From Clostridium algoriphilum (GTDB lineage: Bacteria > Bacillota > Clostridia > Clostridiales > Clostridiaceae), in the NCBI RefSeq assembly GCF_020443705.1, contig NZ_JAIZZK010000012.1:45048-109047 (forward strand): DNA of 64,000 nucleotides. Reading direction: 5' to 3'. Below the pieces are notes generated by a model. It had not been told where the DNA came from, did no database searches, and was given only the letters and a program-made list of their open reading frames with translations. Below, piece after piece: positions 51,489 to 60,120 of the stretch (positions are counted from its first letter, which is position 1; every line of letters starts with the position of its first letter). Both the position numbers and the translations under genes were made by a program.

Positions 51489-52028
51489 ATGATTAAAGAA
51501 ATTAAAATGCGTAGAAGTATAAGAAAATATATTAATAAATTGGTTGAAGATGAGAAAATAATTAAATTGATCGAAAGTGCAAGACTTGCTCCATCTGGCA
51601 GTAACACACAGCCTTGGCATTTCATTATAGTAAAATCAGAATTAAATAGACAGAAATTAGCTGAAGTATCTCATAATCAAAAATGGATGATTTCGGCTCC
51701 CGTTTTTATTGTATGTATAGCAGATATACGTAGTAGAATAGAAAAAAATGTAGATATATCATTAAATGAAGATAGTCCACAAGAAGAACTTAAACAGATA
51801 ATTAGAGATACATCAATTTCCATAGAACATATATTACTTGAAGCAACCAACTTAGAGTTAGGTACTTGCGTGGTTGCATGGTTTATCCAAGAAGAAATTA
51901 GACCAGTTTTAAACATACCTGCTGATAAATATGTAGTTGGAATAATCACCCTAGGTTATGCAGATGAAACACCTAAAGATCGTCCACGAAAAAAGATTGA
52001 GGAAGTAATACATTATGAAAACTGGTAA
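51489..52028 (+). CDS. Nitroreductase-family FMN oxidoreductase
   Basis: 179-residue flavoprotein of the nitroreductase superfamily. MRRSIRKYINKLVEDEKIIKLIESARLAPSGSN (FMN phosphate site and the ARLAPSGSNTQPW motif) and LGTCVVAWF near residue 125 identify it. It would use NAD(P)H to reduce nitro, quinone or similar compounds; substrate unknown. ATG with AGGAGG upstream; a palindrome and TATAAT-like element lie in front. A terminator follows. Possibly co-regulated with the enoate reductase region to its right; the convergent neighbour encodes a Crp/Fnr regulator. Confidence 0.9.
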   Translation: MIKEIKMRRSIRKYINKLVEDEKIIKLIESARLAPSGSNTQPWHFIIVKSELNRQKLAEVSHNQKWMISAPVFIVCIADIRSRIEKNVDISLNEDSPQEELKQIIRDTSISIEHILLEATNLELGTCVVAWFIQEEIRPVLNIPADKYVVGIITLGYADETPKDRPRKKIEEVIHYENW

Positions 52029-52103
52029 AATTAATATATATTTATAACTTAACACTATTCTTAAATAATTAATAAAAAAGCATACAACATAATTAGTTAA
52101 ATA

Positions 52104-52141
52104 AACCCACGACAATATTTATATAAGTATTGTCGTGGGTT
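52104..52141 (+). terminator. Terminator after the nitroreductase gene
   Basis: AACCCACGACAATA and TATTGTCGTGGGTT (14 bp perfect, 10-nt loop) followed by ATTTTAGTTT. Strong hairpin between the convergent nitroreductase and Crp/Fnr-family genes, so probably used from both sides. Confidence 0.85.
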
Positions 52142-52211
52142 ATTTTAGTTTGTAGACATTTGAAAAGGTTTCATATTTTAAATCTCTATATGGTTATTTT
52201 TTTACATTCGG

Positions 52212-52898
52212 TTAAAAATTTCGCACATTATCAGAACAATACTCCAATAGATTTTCTAAATTAAGTATAATAATTTTATTACGAGAAGTTTCTAAAACTT
52301 TTTCATCCCTTAATTCTTTTAAAGCTCGCTCAATTTGTGCTCTTGATGCCCCTACAATATTAGATAGGAAATTTTGAGATATTTTGATAATATTATTTTC
52401 TATATGGGTACTGACTAAATAAAGATAAAGCACATCACATAGTCTTGTTATACAAGGATCAAAGGCTTGACTTACTGAATCATGAAATAAATAACTTGTA
52501 AAATCACAATCTTCTTCCAATAAATCTATAGCCAAATTATGATTATCACAAGCCATTTTACGCAATGTTAGGTATGAAAATTTATAAACATCTAAATCAG
52601 AGAAAGCTCTAAGAATTATTTCAAAATCCATTTTATATTTATGATTAGTTAACCCAATTGGAAATATTGATCCAGGACCAAATAAAGCAAGTGATTTTTC
52701 GCCACCTTTTTCATGAGCTAATGAAAGAAGTAGTATTCCACTATTTATATAATATGCGGTGTTATTTATTTTTCCATAGTTTGTAAGTAGAGAATCTTTA
52801 GGAAACTTAACTTTTTGTACATCATATTTTTGTATTATATCTTTATAATGAAAAAATTTATTTGAAAAATAAAAACTGGGTATAATTGTATTATTCAT
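52212..52898 (-). CDS. Crp/Fnr family transcriptional regulator
   Basis: 228 residues: N-terminal cyclic-nucleotide-binding-like beta-barrel (about residues 20-145; HEKGGEKSLALFGPGSIFPIG), then a dimerisation helix and a C-terminal winged helix (about 165-215; ISQNFLSNIVGASRAQIERALKELRDEKVLETS). No N-terminal cysteine cluster for an FNR iron-sulphur centre is present. It is transcribed away from the radical SAM/SnoaL/reductase genes and shares a 411-bp promoter region with them, so it is the natural candidate to control them through the palindromes at 53112-53134 and 54232-54254. That link is inference. Confidence 0.88.
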   Translation of the reverse strand: MNNTIIPSFYFSNKFFHYKDIIQKYDVQKVKFPKDSLLTNYGKINNTAYYINSGILLLSLAHEKGGEKSLALFGPGSIFPIGLTNHKYKMDFEIILRAFSDLDVYKFSYLTLRKMACDNHNLAIDLLEEDCDFTSYLFHDSVSQAFDPCITRLCDVLYLYLVSTHIENNIIKISQNFLSNIVGASRAQIERALKELRDEKVLETSRNKIIILNLENLLEYCSDNVRNF

Positions 52899-52950
52899 AA
52901 AGTATTCCTTTCAATAGATTAACAAACATGCAATATATATTAAACTAAAA

Positions 52951-53225
52951 TGAGGTTAATATATACAATTATTATTAGTTTTCAGTGTAACATAATTAAT
53001 ATTAAGCATCAATAAGTTAATTCTAAATTGTCTTCCAAGTAATAGGAGAGTGTAATATTTATAAATGTGATTGTAAAAATAATAACTAAGTGTAGTGAGC
53101 ATATTTTTTGTTATCCCTCATAAGAGGTATTCATGTAAGAAAAATATTAGTATGATTAGTTTAATATAAATGCTTATAGGATAAGAAAAATATAAATACT
53201 TAATACTAAAAGACAGATGTGAATA
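52951..53225. repeat. Duplicated promoter segment, copy 1
   Basis: TGAGGTTAATATATACAATT (52951-52970) and the block from about 53101 (TTTTTTGTTATCCCTCATAA onwards, through 53150 and, less well, to GTGAATAAATG) match copy 2 at 54203-54345. Copy 1 has about 130 extra bases between the two blocks. Lies between the Crp/Fnr gene and the radical SAM gene. Confidence 0.85.
53112..53134. promoter_or_regulatory. Candidate operator palindrome, copy 1
   Basis: TATCCCTCATAAGAGGTAT: the half sites CCCTC and GAGGT flank ATAA (near-perfect dyad). The same dyad is kept in copy 2 (54232-54254) although surrounding bases differ, so it may be the binding site of the divergent Crp/Fnr protein or another regulator. 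Confidence 0.5.
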
Positions 53226-53276
53226 AATGGTTCAATTGATCAATCATCACCATGGAGTGAAGGTTGGTTTAAATAG
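53226..53276 (+). pseudogene. Remnant of a second SnoaL-like gene (last 16 codons)
   Basis: The reading frame gives NGSIDQSSPWSEGWFK and a stop. The intact gene at 54399-54905 ends TGSIDQSAPWSEGWVKHPF, so all but a few positions agree. Nothing of the first ~150 codons remains; the remnant follows directly on copy 1 of the promoter segment. It shows that promoter plus snoaL was once present twice and that the first copy lost its body. Confidence 0.85.
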
Positions 53277-53309
53277 AAGGAACAATAATAGGAAAGAAAG
53301 GAGAATTTT

Positions 53310-54194
53310 ATGAAATATTCAGGTCCAGTTGTAAGACCACCTCATGAAGCAAATAGCGTTCTACTCGAAGTTACAGTAGGATGCACTCATAATCAATGCA
53401 GATTTTGTACGTTTTACCGAGGCACAAAATTTAAAATTGCACCAATGTCGCAAATTGAAAGAGATTTAAAACAAGTAAGTAGGAAAAATAATAAGGCAAA
53501 GCGAGTTTTTGCGGTTGGTGGAGACCCGTTTAGTCTGAGTGTGTCAAAATTACAGGAGATTGGAAGCAAGATTAAGGAATATCTGCCTAAAGCCAATATT
53601 GGGATGTACGCAAGAATTACGAGTATCAAAAACAAGAGCGTGGAAGAGTTAAAAGTGTTAAGAGCTATTGGAATCAATGATCTTGTCATTGGAGTAGAAA
53701 GTGGCGATGATGATGTTCTGAAGAGTGTCAACAAGGGTTACACATCAGATGAAATCATACAAGAATGTACCAAGCTTGAGGCAGCAGGTATATCTTATAT
53801 AGTTATCTATCTTGGCGGACTTGCAGGGCAGGGGAAAGGTGAGGAAAATGCAATTAAGACTGCAAATGTATTCAATCAACTTAACCCTACATTTCTTTAT
53901 CTGACTACCGTAACTATTTTTGAGGATTCAGATATGTACAAAGATGTCATAGCTGGTCGTTTTACAGAGTCCACCGAACAGGAACGCATACAGGAGATGT
54001 TGACTCTTATTAAGAATTTGAAAAAAAGCATCATTGTTGATGGACGAAGCGTATCAAACCCTATACAGTTCAGTGGAGAACTTCCTAGAGATAAAGGTGC
54101 AATTACAGAAATGCTTGAAGAAGTAATAAATAATTTTACAAAAGAAGATGAGTTAGCTTTAAGGCATCTCCGTGACAGCATAAATGTAATTTAA
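53310..54194 (+). CDS. Radical SAM protein of unknown function
   Basis: 294 residues. The cluster motif is the C-x4-C-x2-C variant, CTHNQCRFC at about residues 25-33, followed by FAVGGDPFSL, NDLVIGVESGDDDVLKSVNKG and a YLGGLAGQGKG loop, as in a clostridial family related to Elp3/HemN-type radical SAM proteins without extra cluster motifs. GAAAGGAGA site before the ATG. Codons such as CGC, CTG and GTC appear more often than in the neighbours, hinting at a different origin. It lies between a snoaL remnant and a duplicated promoter, so it seems to have been inserted into, or to have replaced part of, a duplicated unit. Confidence 0.85.
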   Translation: MKYSGPVVRPPHEANSVLLEVTVGCTHNQCRFCTFYRGTKFKIAPMSQIERDLKQVSRKNNKAKRVFAVGGDPFSLSVSKLQEIGSKIKEYLPKANIGMYARITSIKNKSVEELKVLRAIGINDLVIGVESGDDDVLKSVNKGYTSDEIIQECTKLEAAGISYIVIYLGGLAGQGKGEENAIKTANVFNQLNPTFLYLTTVTIFEDSDMYKDVIAGRFTESTEQERIQEMLTLIKNLKKSIIVDGRSVSNPIQFSGELPRDKGAITEMLEEVINNFTKEDELALRHLRDSINVI

Positions 54195-54202
54195 TTTTGG
54201 TA

Positions 54203-54345
54203 TGAGGTTAATATATACAATTATTTTTTGTTATCCCTCATAAGAGGTATTCATATAAGAAAAATCTTAGTATCATAAATGTATCATAAATGTTTTTATA
54301 CTAAGGAAAAGGAAAATATAAAGGTTTAATGTTTAAAAAAGTTAT
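54203..54345. repeat. Duplicated promoter segment, copy 2
   Basis: Compact copy of 52951-53225, starting TGAGGTTAATATATACAATT immediately after the radical SAM stop and leading into the intact SnoaL-like gene. Contains the palindrome at 54232-54254. Confidence 0.85.
54232..54254. promoter_or_regulatory. Candidate operator palindrome, copy 2
   Basis: Same TATCCCTCATAAGAGGTAT dyad as at 53112-53134, here about 145 nt upstream of the SnoaL-like gene start. Confidence 0.5.
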
Positions 54346-54398
54346 GTGAATCAATGCTTATGGAATTCAGTAAGTAATTAATTGGGAGGAAAAAAACT

Positions 54399-54905
54399 AT
54401 GAACAATCAAAAATTAGAAGTTGAACAACGTCTTAATCAATTAGAAGATTTGGAGGCTATTAAAAAACTTAAGTATACTTATGCATTATGTCTTGATGAA
54501 GGGTACGATGGAGATAAGGTTGCGGAGTTATTTATTACTGATAGTCTTTGGAGTATAACAGGCGTAGGCGGTACTGCAAAAGGCAGGGATGGAATAAGAC
54601 AACACACTAATAATTTAGCTAGAGATATTATATGGGGGCAGCACAATATTTTAGCTCCTGTAATTGATATTGCTCCAGATGGTTTAAGTGCAGTGGGAAA
54701 ATTTAAATTAATTTGTCTATTAACTATGGTGACTCCAGAGGATAAAAATAAAAGTGAAGCTTATATTCTTTCTGGAAAATATAAGGACAAGTTTGTAAAG
54801 GTTGATGGAAAGTGGTATTTTGAAGAACTTACTGGTTCAATTGATCAGTCAGCACCTTGGAGTGAAGGGTGGGTTAAACATCCATTTAAAAAGGAAACTT
54901 GGTAG
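54399..54905 (+). CDS. SnoaL-like (BaiE-type) small dehydratase/isomerase-fold protein
   Basis: 168 residues with the NTF2-like cone fold of SnoaL_4 proteins. It begins with a helical coil (VEQRLNQLEDLEAIKKLKYTYALCLDEG) that resembles the start of bile acid 7-alpha-dehydratase BaiE (EALEKELQEMKDIEAIKELK) and ends with a DKFVKVDGKWYFEELTG strand pair. A catalytic Asp/His pair as in BaiE cannot be confirmed by eye. GGGAGG before the ATG. It precedes an enoate-reductase gene by 78 nt, like baiE near baiCD in bai operons, but the other bai genes are absent. Substrate unknown; a dehydration or isomerisation is inferred. Confidence 0.8.
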   Translation: MNNQKLEVEQRLNQLEDLEAIKKLKYTYALCLDEGYDGDKVAELFITDSLWSITGVGGTAKGRDGIRQHTNNLARDIIWGQHNILAPVIDIAPDGLSAVGKFKLICLLTMVTPEDKNKSEAYILSGKYKDKFVKVDGKWYFEELTGSIDQSAPWSEGWVKHPFKKETW

Positions 54906-54983
54906 AAGTATAAGTTCGTTATTAACAGATTTTAAATCGATAATTAAATATTTGGAATAAGTAACAGAAAGAAGGAGAGTATT

Positions 54984-56915
54984 ATGTTTGATAAACTTTT
55001 TGAACCAATGAAAATAGGAAAACTTGAAATTAAAAATCGTTTAGTAGTTCCACCAATGCATAGTGGCTCAGCGACTAAAGAACATCTTTTTTCAGAGCAA
55101 TCTTTTAATTACTTTGCTGCAAGAGCTAAGGGTGGTTTTGGCTTAGTTATTACAGAATTTTTATGTGTTAGCAAAGAAGGATTAGCAGATGAAACTCAAG
55201 TAGGAATATATGATGATTCATTTATACCTAATTTAACAGAGCTTACAAAAAGAATTCATGACAATGGGGCAGTTTGTTTTGCTCAAATCCATCATGCAGG
55301 AATTCAAAGTGATTTTAAAGCAACAAACCAAATATCAGTAGGTGCATCTAGTATTCCTGCCGAAAACAAATTACAACCAGTTCACGAATTAACTACAGAT
55401 GAAGTTTGGACGCTAGTTGGAAAATTCGGGGATGCTGCAGTAAGAGCTAAAAAGGCTGGCTTTGATGGAGTTGAAATTCATGGAGCACATGGTTATCTTG
55501 TAGCACAATTTTTATCAAAATCAACTAATAAACGTATTGATGAATTTGGTGGTTCCACTACCGCTCGGGCTAGATTTGCTTGTGAAATAATTAAGGATAT
55601 TAAGAATAAATGTGGAGAAGATTATCCGGTAACTGTGAGAATTAGTGGAGTTGAAGATATAGAAAATGGGAATACTATCATTGATTCTGCAGCACAAGCA
55701 ATAGTATTAGAAAAAGCTGGAGCAGATGCAATTCACGTATCTATTGGAACAATTGTTTCAGGAACTATTATATTACCTAATTATGTTCAACCAGGATTTA
55801 ATAGTATAAATTCAGAAAAAATTAAAGCTAGTATTAATATTCCAGTAATATGCGTTGGAAGAATTAATGATCCAGCAATTGCAGAAAGCATAATTCTTTC
55901 TGGGGCAGCAGATTTTGTTGCAATTGGACGTCAATCAATTTGTGATTCGGAATTTCCTAATAAAATTAAAGAAAATAGATTAGATGAAATTTTTTATTGC
56001 TCGGCATGTATGCAAAGATGTTTTGGTGGCTCAAAGTGCGAAGAAGGCGAAGTAGGCGTTTCTTGTATGATTAATCCTTTCAGTGGAAAAGAAGGAAATT
56101 GGAAGATTAAAAAAGCAGAAAAAACTAAAAAAGTAGTCGTAGTAGGGGCAGGTCCAACAGGACTACAAGCCGCATGGATTCTTGCTAAAAGAGGACATGA
56201 TGTTACTGTAATAGAAAAAGAGAAATATGCTGGTGGACAGTTGAAATTAGCAAGTATTCCACCAATGAAGCAAGATTTAGCAAGAACCATTCACACATAT
56301 GAAACTCTATGCAATAAATATGGTGCAAAAATCAAGTATGGAATAGAAGCAACAAAGGAATTTTTAGAAGCATATAATGTTGATACTATTATTCTGGCAA
56401 CTGGCTCAACACCTATTATTCCACCAATTAAAGGAATTGATGGAGATAATGTATTTAAGGCTAATGATATATTAAAGGGTGATAAAATCATTGGAAATCA
56501 AAAGGTATTAGTAATCGGTGCAGGACTTGTTGGATGTGAGACAGCAGAATTTTTAAGTCTGTATAATAATGATGTAACAATTGTAGATATGATTAAAGAA
56601 ATGGCTCCTTTACTTGGGAAAACTCCAAGAAAATATCTTTTATCACGATTAAATGATAGCAATGTCAAATTTTATCCAGAATCCAAAGTATTGGAATTTG
56701 TTTCTGATGGAATAAAATATGAACATAAAGAGGAACAAGGAACACTGTCAGGGTTTGATGCTATTGTACTTTCAATTGGCTCTAGAAGCTTTAATCCATT
56801 ATTACAGGTTTCAGAGGAAATATGTAATGAAGTATATTCTATTGGAGATGCTAAAAAGGCAGGCGATGCTAAGATAGGAATATATGAGACTACAAAGATT
56901 GCAATGAAGATTTAA
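54984..56915 (+). CDS. Old-yellow-enzyme family enoate reductase (BaiCD/BaiH/2-enoate reductase type)
   Basis: 643 residues: N-terminal FMN TIM barrel (MFDKLFEPMKIGKLEIKNRL..., HDNGAVCFAQIHHAG, FDGVEIHGAHGYLVAQFL), a 4Fe-4S cysteine set in CSACMQRCFGGSKC...CMINP (about residues 336-366), then a two-dinucleotide-binding flavoprotein half with VVVVGAGPTGLQAAWILA (about 383-400) and VLVIGAGLVGCETAEFL. This layout is that of 2-enoate reductase, 2,4-dienoyl-CoA reductase and BaiCD/BaiH. It reduces an activated C=C bond with NAD(P)H. GAAGGAGA before the ATG. The neighbouring SnoaL and thioesterase genes suggest a small pathway acting on an acyl or acyl-CoA compound. Confidence 0.93.
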   Translation: MFDKLFEPMKIGKLEIKNRLVVPPMHSGSATKEHLFSEQSFNYFAARAKGGFGLVITEFLCVSKEGLADETQVGIYDDSFIPNLTELTKRIHDNGAVCFAQIHHAGIQSDFKATNQISVGASSIPAENKLQPVHELTTDEVWTLVGKFGDAAVRAKKAGFDGVEIHGAHGYLVAQFLSKSTNKRIDEFGGSTTARARFACEIIKDIKNKCGEDYPVTVRISGVEDIENGNTIIDSAAQAIVLEKAGADAIHVSIGTIVSGTIILPNYVQPGFNSINSEKIKASINIPVICVGRINDPAIAESIILSGAADFVAIGRQSICDSEFPNKIKENRLDEIFYCSACMQRCFGGSKCEEGEVGVSCMINPFSGKEGNWKIKKAEKTKKVVVVGAGPTGLQAAWILAKRGHDVTVIEKEKYAGGQLKLASIPPMKQDLARTIHTYETLCNKYGAKIKYGIEATKEFLEAYNVDTIILATGSTPIIPPIKGIDGDNVFKANDILKGDKIIGNQKVLVIGAGLVGCETAEFLSLYNNDVTIVDMIKEMAPLLGKTPRKYLLSRLNDSNVKFYPESKVLEFVSDGIKYEHKEEQGTLSGFDAIVLSIGSRSFNPLLQVSEEICNEVYSIGDAKKAGDAKIGIYETTKIAMKI

Positions 56916-56979
56916 TAAGTATAAATATTTATGAAGGAGCAAAGTTGGGAATTAACCTATAAATGAAATATTAATGAAC

Positions 56980-57013
56980 GGGGTCTGTAGTAATGGAACG
57001 GAAAATAGACCCC
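56980..57013 (+). terminator. Weak hairpin after the enoate reductase
   Basis: GGGGTCT and AGACCCC (7 bp) with a 20-nt loop and no proper T-run (TAAATATAAAC follows). Could be a partial terminator; the thioesterase 150 nt downstream may still be co-transcribed. Confidence 0.35.
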
Positions 57014-57163
57014 TAAATATAAACTTCTTTATTTCTGTTGAAAATGTTTCAACTATAAAATAGAAAACATCTAAAAAAAATTTCTAATTTCAATAATATC
57101 ATCTAAGGTGTGGATACTAGGAGCTAATTTTATTTCGACGATTATAAAGAAGGAGCTAAAAAT

Positions 57164-57664
57164 ATGAAAAGACTTGTATCAGAATCAAAATTAATTATTA
57201 GTGAAGTAATGCTACCTAATCAAGCTAATGTTGCAGGGAATATCCATGGTGGAGAAATCATGAAGTTAATGGATTTAGCAGCATATGCTGTAGCTAGAAG
57301 ATTTGCTCATACAAATGTTGTTACAGCTCGAGTTGATGAGTTAGAATTTCATTTACCTATATTTATTGGTGATTTAGTTATTTGTACTGCACAGGTTGCT
57401 TACGCAGGCAAATCATCTATGGAAATAGTCGTAACTGTTGAAGTTGAAGATTTAGATTGTTATGATCGAAAAAAAGCATTAACTGCATTTTTTACGATGG
57501 TATCTCTAGATAAAAAAGGAAAAACCAATTTAGTACCGGAACTTATTTTAAATACCCCTGAAGAAATAACTGCCTTCGATGAGGGTAAAAAAAGATATGA
57601 ATGGTATAAATCGAAAAGGAAGCAAAAAACAGATAATATGACAGATAAGCAAGTTAATAATTAA
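57164..57664 (+). CDS. Hot-dog acyl-CoA thioesterase (YkhA/YciA type)
   Basis: 166 residues, single hot-dog domain. MLPNQANVAGNIHGGEIMKLMDLAAYAVARRF is the signature of the BACH/YciA family, with the NxxGNIHGG and the downstream Asp used for catalysis; TARVDELEFHLPIFIGDLV is also typical. It hydrolyses acyl-CoA thioesters in the cytoplasm. GAAGGAG before the ATG at 57164. Its place after the SnoaL and enoate reductase genes suggests release of the reduced acyl product, by inference. Confidence 0.92.
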   Translation: MKRLVSESKLIISEVMLPNQANVAGNIHGGEIMKLMDLAAYAVARRFAHTNVVTARVDELEFHLPIFIGDLVICTAQVAYAGKSSMEIVVTVEVEDLDCYDRKKALTAFFTMVSLDKKGKTNLVPELILNTPEEITAFDEGKKRYEWYKSKRKQKTDNMTDKQVNN

Positions 57665-57707
57665 CTGAATGTTTAATGTGTATTTGTATCATTTGGATTA
57701 TAAATAG

Positions 57708-57759
57708 GACAAAAGTCATACATCATAAGATTAGTTATCTTGAATGAATGACTTTTGTC
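57708..57759. terminator. Terminator between the thioesterase and the small convergent gene
   Basis: GACAAAAGTCAT and ATGACTTTTGTC pair perfectly (12 bp) with a 28-nt loop that may hold a smaller stem. The following TTGCTT is a weak T-tract. Serves the convergent genes on both sides. Confidence 0.65.
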
Positions 57760-57781
57760 TTGCTTACATGACATCATTGAA

Positions 57782-58045
57782 TCATATACGTTTTTGAAAG
57801 CGCTTTTTACAATGATCTATAATGATTGATAATAAATCTGTTTTTTTTACAATCATTGAATCAGTATTATCAAATAAAATTTCATTCTGATCTTTATAGG
57901 CGTTTTGAAGCCCTGCAATTCTTTTTATATTTTCTTCCATAGTTCCAATTTTTATAGAATGCTTTCTTAATTCTATTTCAATTCTTGACTGTCCTTCTAA
58001 TATTTTAACTAACATAGCTTCTATTTCATTGTCCAATGCACTCAC
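57782..58045 (-). CDS. Hypothetical 87-residue coiled-coil protein
   Basis: No recognised family. Predicted as two helices: residues about 1-45 form a heptad-like coil (IEAMLVKILEGQSRIEIELRKHSIKIGTMEENI), and the last 20 residues are basic (DHCKKRFQKRI). No membrane segment. ATG at 58045, ribosome site GAGGTGAG. Similar small helical proteins of clostridia carry the same MEENIKRIAGLQN-like core, but no role is known. It lies between the thioesterase operon (convergent) and the chemoreceptor gene (same direction, ending 148 nt upstream). Confidence 0.7.
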   Translation of the reverse strand: MSALDNEIEAMLVKILEGQSRIEIELRKHSIKIGTMEENIKRIAGLQNAYKDQNEILFDNTDSMIVKKTDLLSIIIDHCKKRFQKRI

Positions 58046-58193
58046 CTCATTATTTTAATAATATCATATTAACCAATTATATTAATAGTAAAAATTATAT
58101 CCAATAATGGAATAGGTAAGGGGGTTTACCTACTATTATATAAGGAATAAACTGGTGTATCTATACTTTTTATAATAAAAGTATGCCTTTTCC

Positions 58194-59912
58194 TTAAATC
58201 TTAAACTTCTGTACCAATTCATTAAGTTTTTGTGCAAGCTCTGCCTGAATTTGTGATGTTTGTGCTACTTGCACCATAGCTTTTGAAGTTTCATCAATAT
58301 TAATTTGAATATCTCCTGTATGTTCTGCAGAAAGCTGTGAATTTTGTGCTAAAGTTTGAGCTGCCATACTAACTTCATTTACTGTAGCTTCCACTTCTTC
58401 TGACATAGCTGCTATTTCTTCTGACATAGCGCTTATAAATTCTCCGTCCTCACCATATTGCTTTCCTGATGCAACATACTGTTCTAATACAGGTTTAATA
58501 TCTTCTATAACGAATTTAAGTATATCATTGCTGTTTCCAGATAAATTTTTAAATGCATCTTGAACTTTAACTATGGTACTTTGAATGGTGTTAACAGTTT
58601 CTGATGATTGTTCTGCAAGTTTTCTTACTTCATCTGCAACTACTGCAAATCCTTTTCCATGCTCTCCTGCCCTCGCTGCTTCAATGGCTGCATTTAATGC
58701 TAGCAAATTAGTTTGTGATGCAATTGCCGCAATTCCATCCGCCATAACTTTAATTTCATCTACAACCTTTCCATCTTCTATAGCTTTTAATATTCTTTTT
58801 TCTTTTTCTTTATAAATACTTTCACTTTGTTCCAATGCTTTATTAGCCGCTGTCCTAACTTCTTCAGCTTTTTCTTTAATTTGTGTAGCATTACCGCTAC
58901 CTTCCATAGCCTTAGAAGATAGTTCTTCCATGCTTGAATTAACCTCCTCAACAGATGCGGTTATTTCCTCTGATGTAGCACTAGCTTCTTGAACAGCTTT
59001 ATTTATTTCCTCTGTTGAACTGTCTATGATTTCTATTTTAGAGGTTATTTCCTCAACGGTAGCTGAAAGTTCTTCGGAGGAGGCACTCATATCAGAAGAA
59101 TTGAACAATATTTCTTTTATTAACTCTTTAACATTCTCTTGCGCAGTATTTAACGCAATTCCTGTTTGTCCAAATTCATCTTTTCTTGTAATGGTCATTA
59201 TTTCAGAAAAATTATAACTTGATAATCGCCCTGCTAAATCTTTTATTTTATTTAATGGGTACATTATATTTTTACCTAATATGTAACCCATAAAGATTAT
59301 AATCAAAAATGCTATAACTGTGTATAGTATTATTGTATTCCTTGCATTTTTAAATTGAGCTATATTATCTGAATTTGCCTGCTTCGCTGATTGACTATTA
59401 ACAGTAATACATTCGTCTAATTTTTCGGCCATAGAACTTCTTATTGTTAACACATCTGTATTATAAATCTTAACTGCATCCGCATAGTTATTAGCTTTCA
59501 CAAGTTCAATTACCTTCGTTGTTCCCTCAGTATATTTTAATAAATCACTCTTAAAATCAGCATAAGCTTTGTCCTCTTCTTTTGATGTAGAAGGTAGACT
59601 GTCATATTCCTTATCCAATTTTATATCTTTATTGGTTAAATCATTTATGCTTTTTATCTGCTCATCTAAATTTGCTTTATCAATTTGAAAAGCAATTGTA
59701 GTCATATTAGCGCTAACTTCATTGATATTTCCTTTAATTTCCTCTAAGTCTTTAATGGATGTTAAATAATTACTATATATAGTCTTAGAACCCTCATTTA
59801 TCTTTGCTGAACTTAATATACCCTCCACTCCTATTAAAATCATGAAAATACAAATTACTGAAAATACTGATACAAGTTTTTTCTTTACACTCAAATTTAC
59901 AAAAAACTTCAT
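58194..59912 (-). CDS. Methyl-accepting chemotaxis protein
   Basis: Membrane chemoreceptor, 572 residues. First membrane segment about residues 12-32, a four-helix-bundle (4HB_MCP-like) sensor domain outside (about 35-190), second membrane segment about 192-212 ([19 protein letters not shown]), a HAMP domain after it and a long cytoplasmic coiled coil with the CheA/CheW-binding tip [39 protein letters not shown]. Ligand unknown. A sigma-D-like promoter lies upstream (60047-60073), consistent with control together with flagellar genes. Stand-alone gene. Confidence 0.95.
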   Translation of the reverse strand: MKFFVNLSVKKKLVSVFSVICIFMILIGVEGILSSAKINEGSKTIYSNYLTSIKDLEEIKGNINEVSANMTTIAFQIDKANLDEQIKSINDLTNKDIKLDKEYDSLPSTSKEEDKAYADFKSDLLKYTEGTTKVIELVKANNYADAVKIYNTDVLTIRSSMAEKLDECITVNSQSAKQANSDNIAQFKNARNTIILYTVIAFLIIIFMGYILGKNIMYPLNKIKDLAGRLSSYNFSEIMTITRKDEFGQTGIALNTAQENVKELIKEILFNSSDMSASSEELSATVEEITSKIEIIDSSTEEINKAVQEASATSEEITASVEEVNSSMEELSSKAMEGSGNATQIKEKAEEVRTAANKALEQSESIYKEKEKRILKAIEDGKVVDEIKVMADGIAAIASQTNLLALNAAIEAARAGEHGKGFAVVADEVRKLAEQSSETVNTIQSTIVKVQDAFKNLSGNSNDILKFVIEDIKPVLEQYVASGKQYGEDGEFISAMSEEIAAMSEEVEATVNEVSMAAQTLAQNSQLSAEHTGDIQINIDETSKAMVQVAQTSQIQAELAQKLNELVQKFKI

Positions 59913-60046
59913 TTTACCGCTTCCCTTCCCTTTTCAAAATTATAGTCATTTATCATCTTTCAAACGTGAATGTATGAGCCTCACATGAAACAGATCTATG
60001 CTAAACAATTTATGCAATTGTTAAATAAAAATAGTTATATATATTA

Positions 60047-60073
60047 TCATCGGTCAAATTACTATTTTCTTTA
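60047..60073 (-). promoter_or_regulatory. Sigma-D (FliA-type) promoter of the chemoreceptor gene
   Basis: Minus strand TAAA (60073-60070), 15-bp spacer, ACCGATGA (60054-60047); the sigma-D consensus is TAAA-N15-GCCGATAA. About 135 nt upstream of the MCP start. Position and spacing fit a motility-class promoter. Confidence 0.6.
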
Positions 60074-60120
60074 CATAAATTTATACAACTGTATACTTAT
60101 TTTTATATTTGTCCCATAAA

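Noticed and set aside
54399..57664. Calling this a bile acid 7-dehydroxylation (bai) operon
   Set aside because: Only BaiE-like and BaiCD/BaiH-like genes are present; the CoA ligase, dehydrogenase, CoA transferase and transporter genes are missing.
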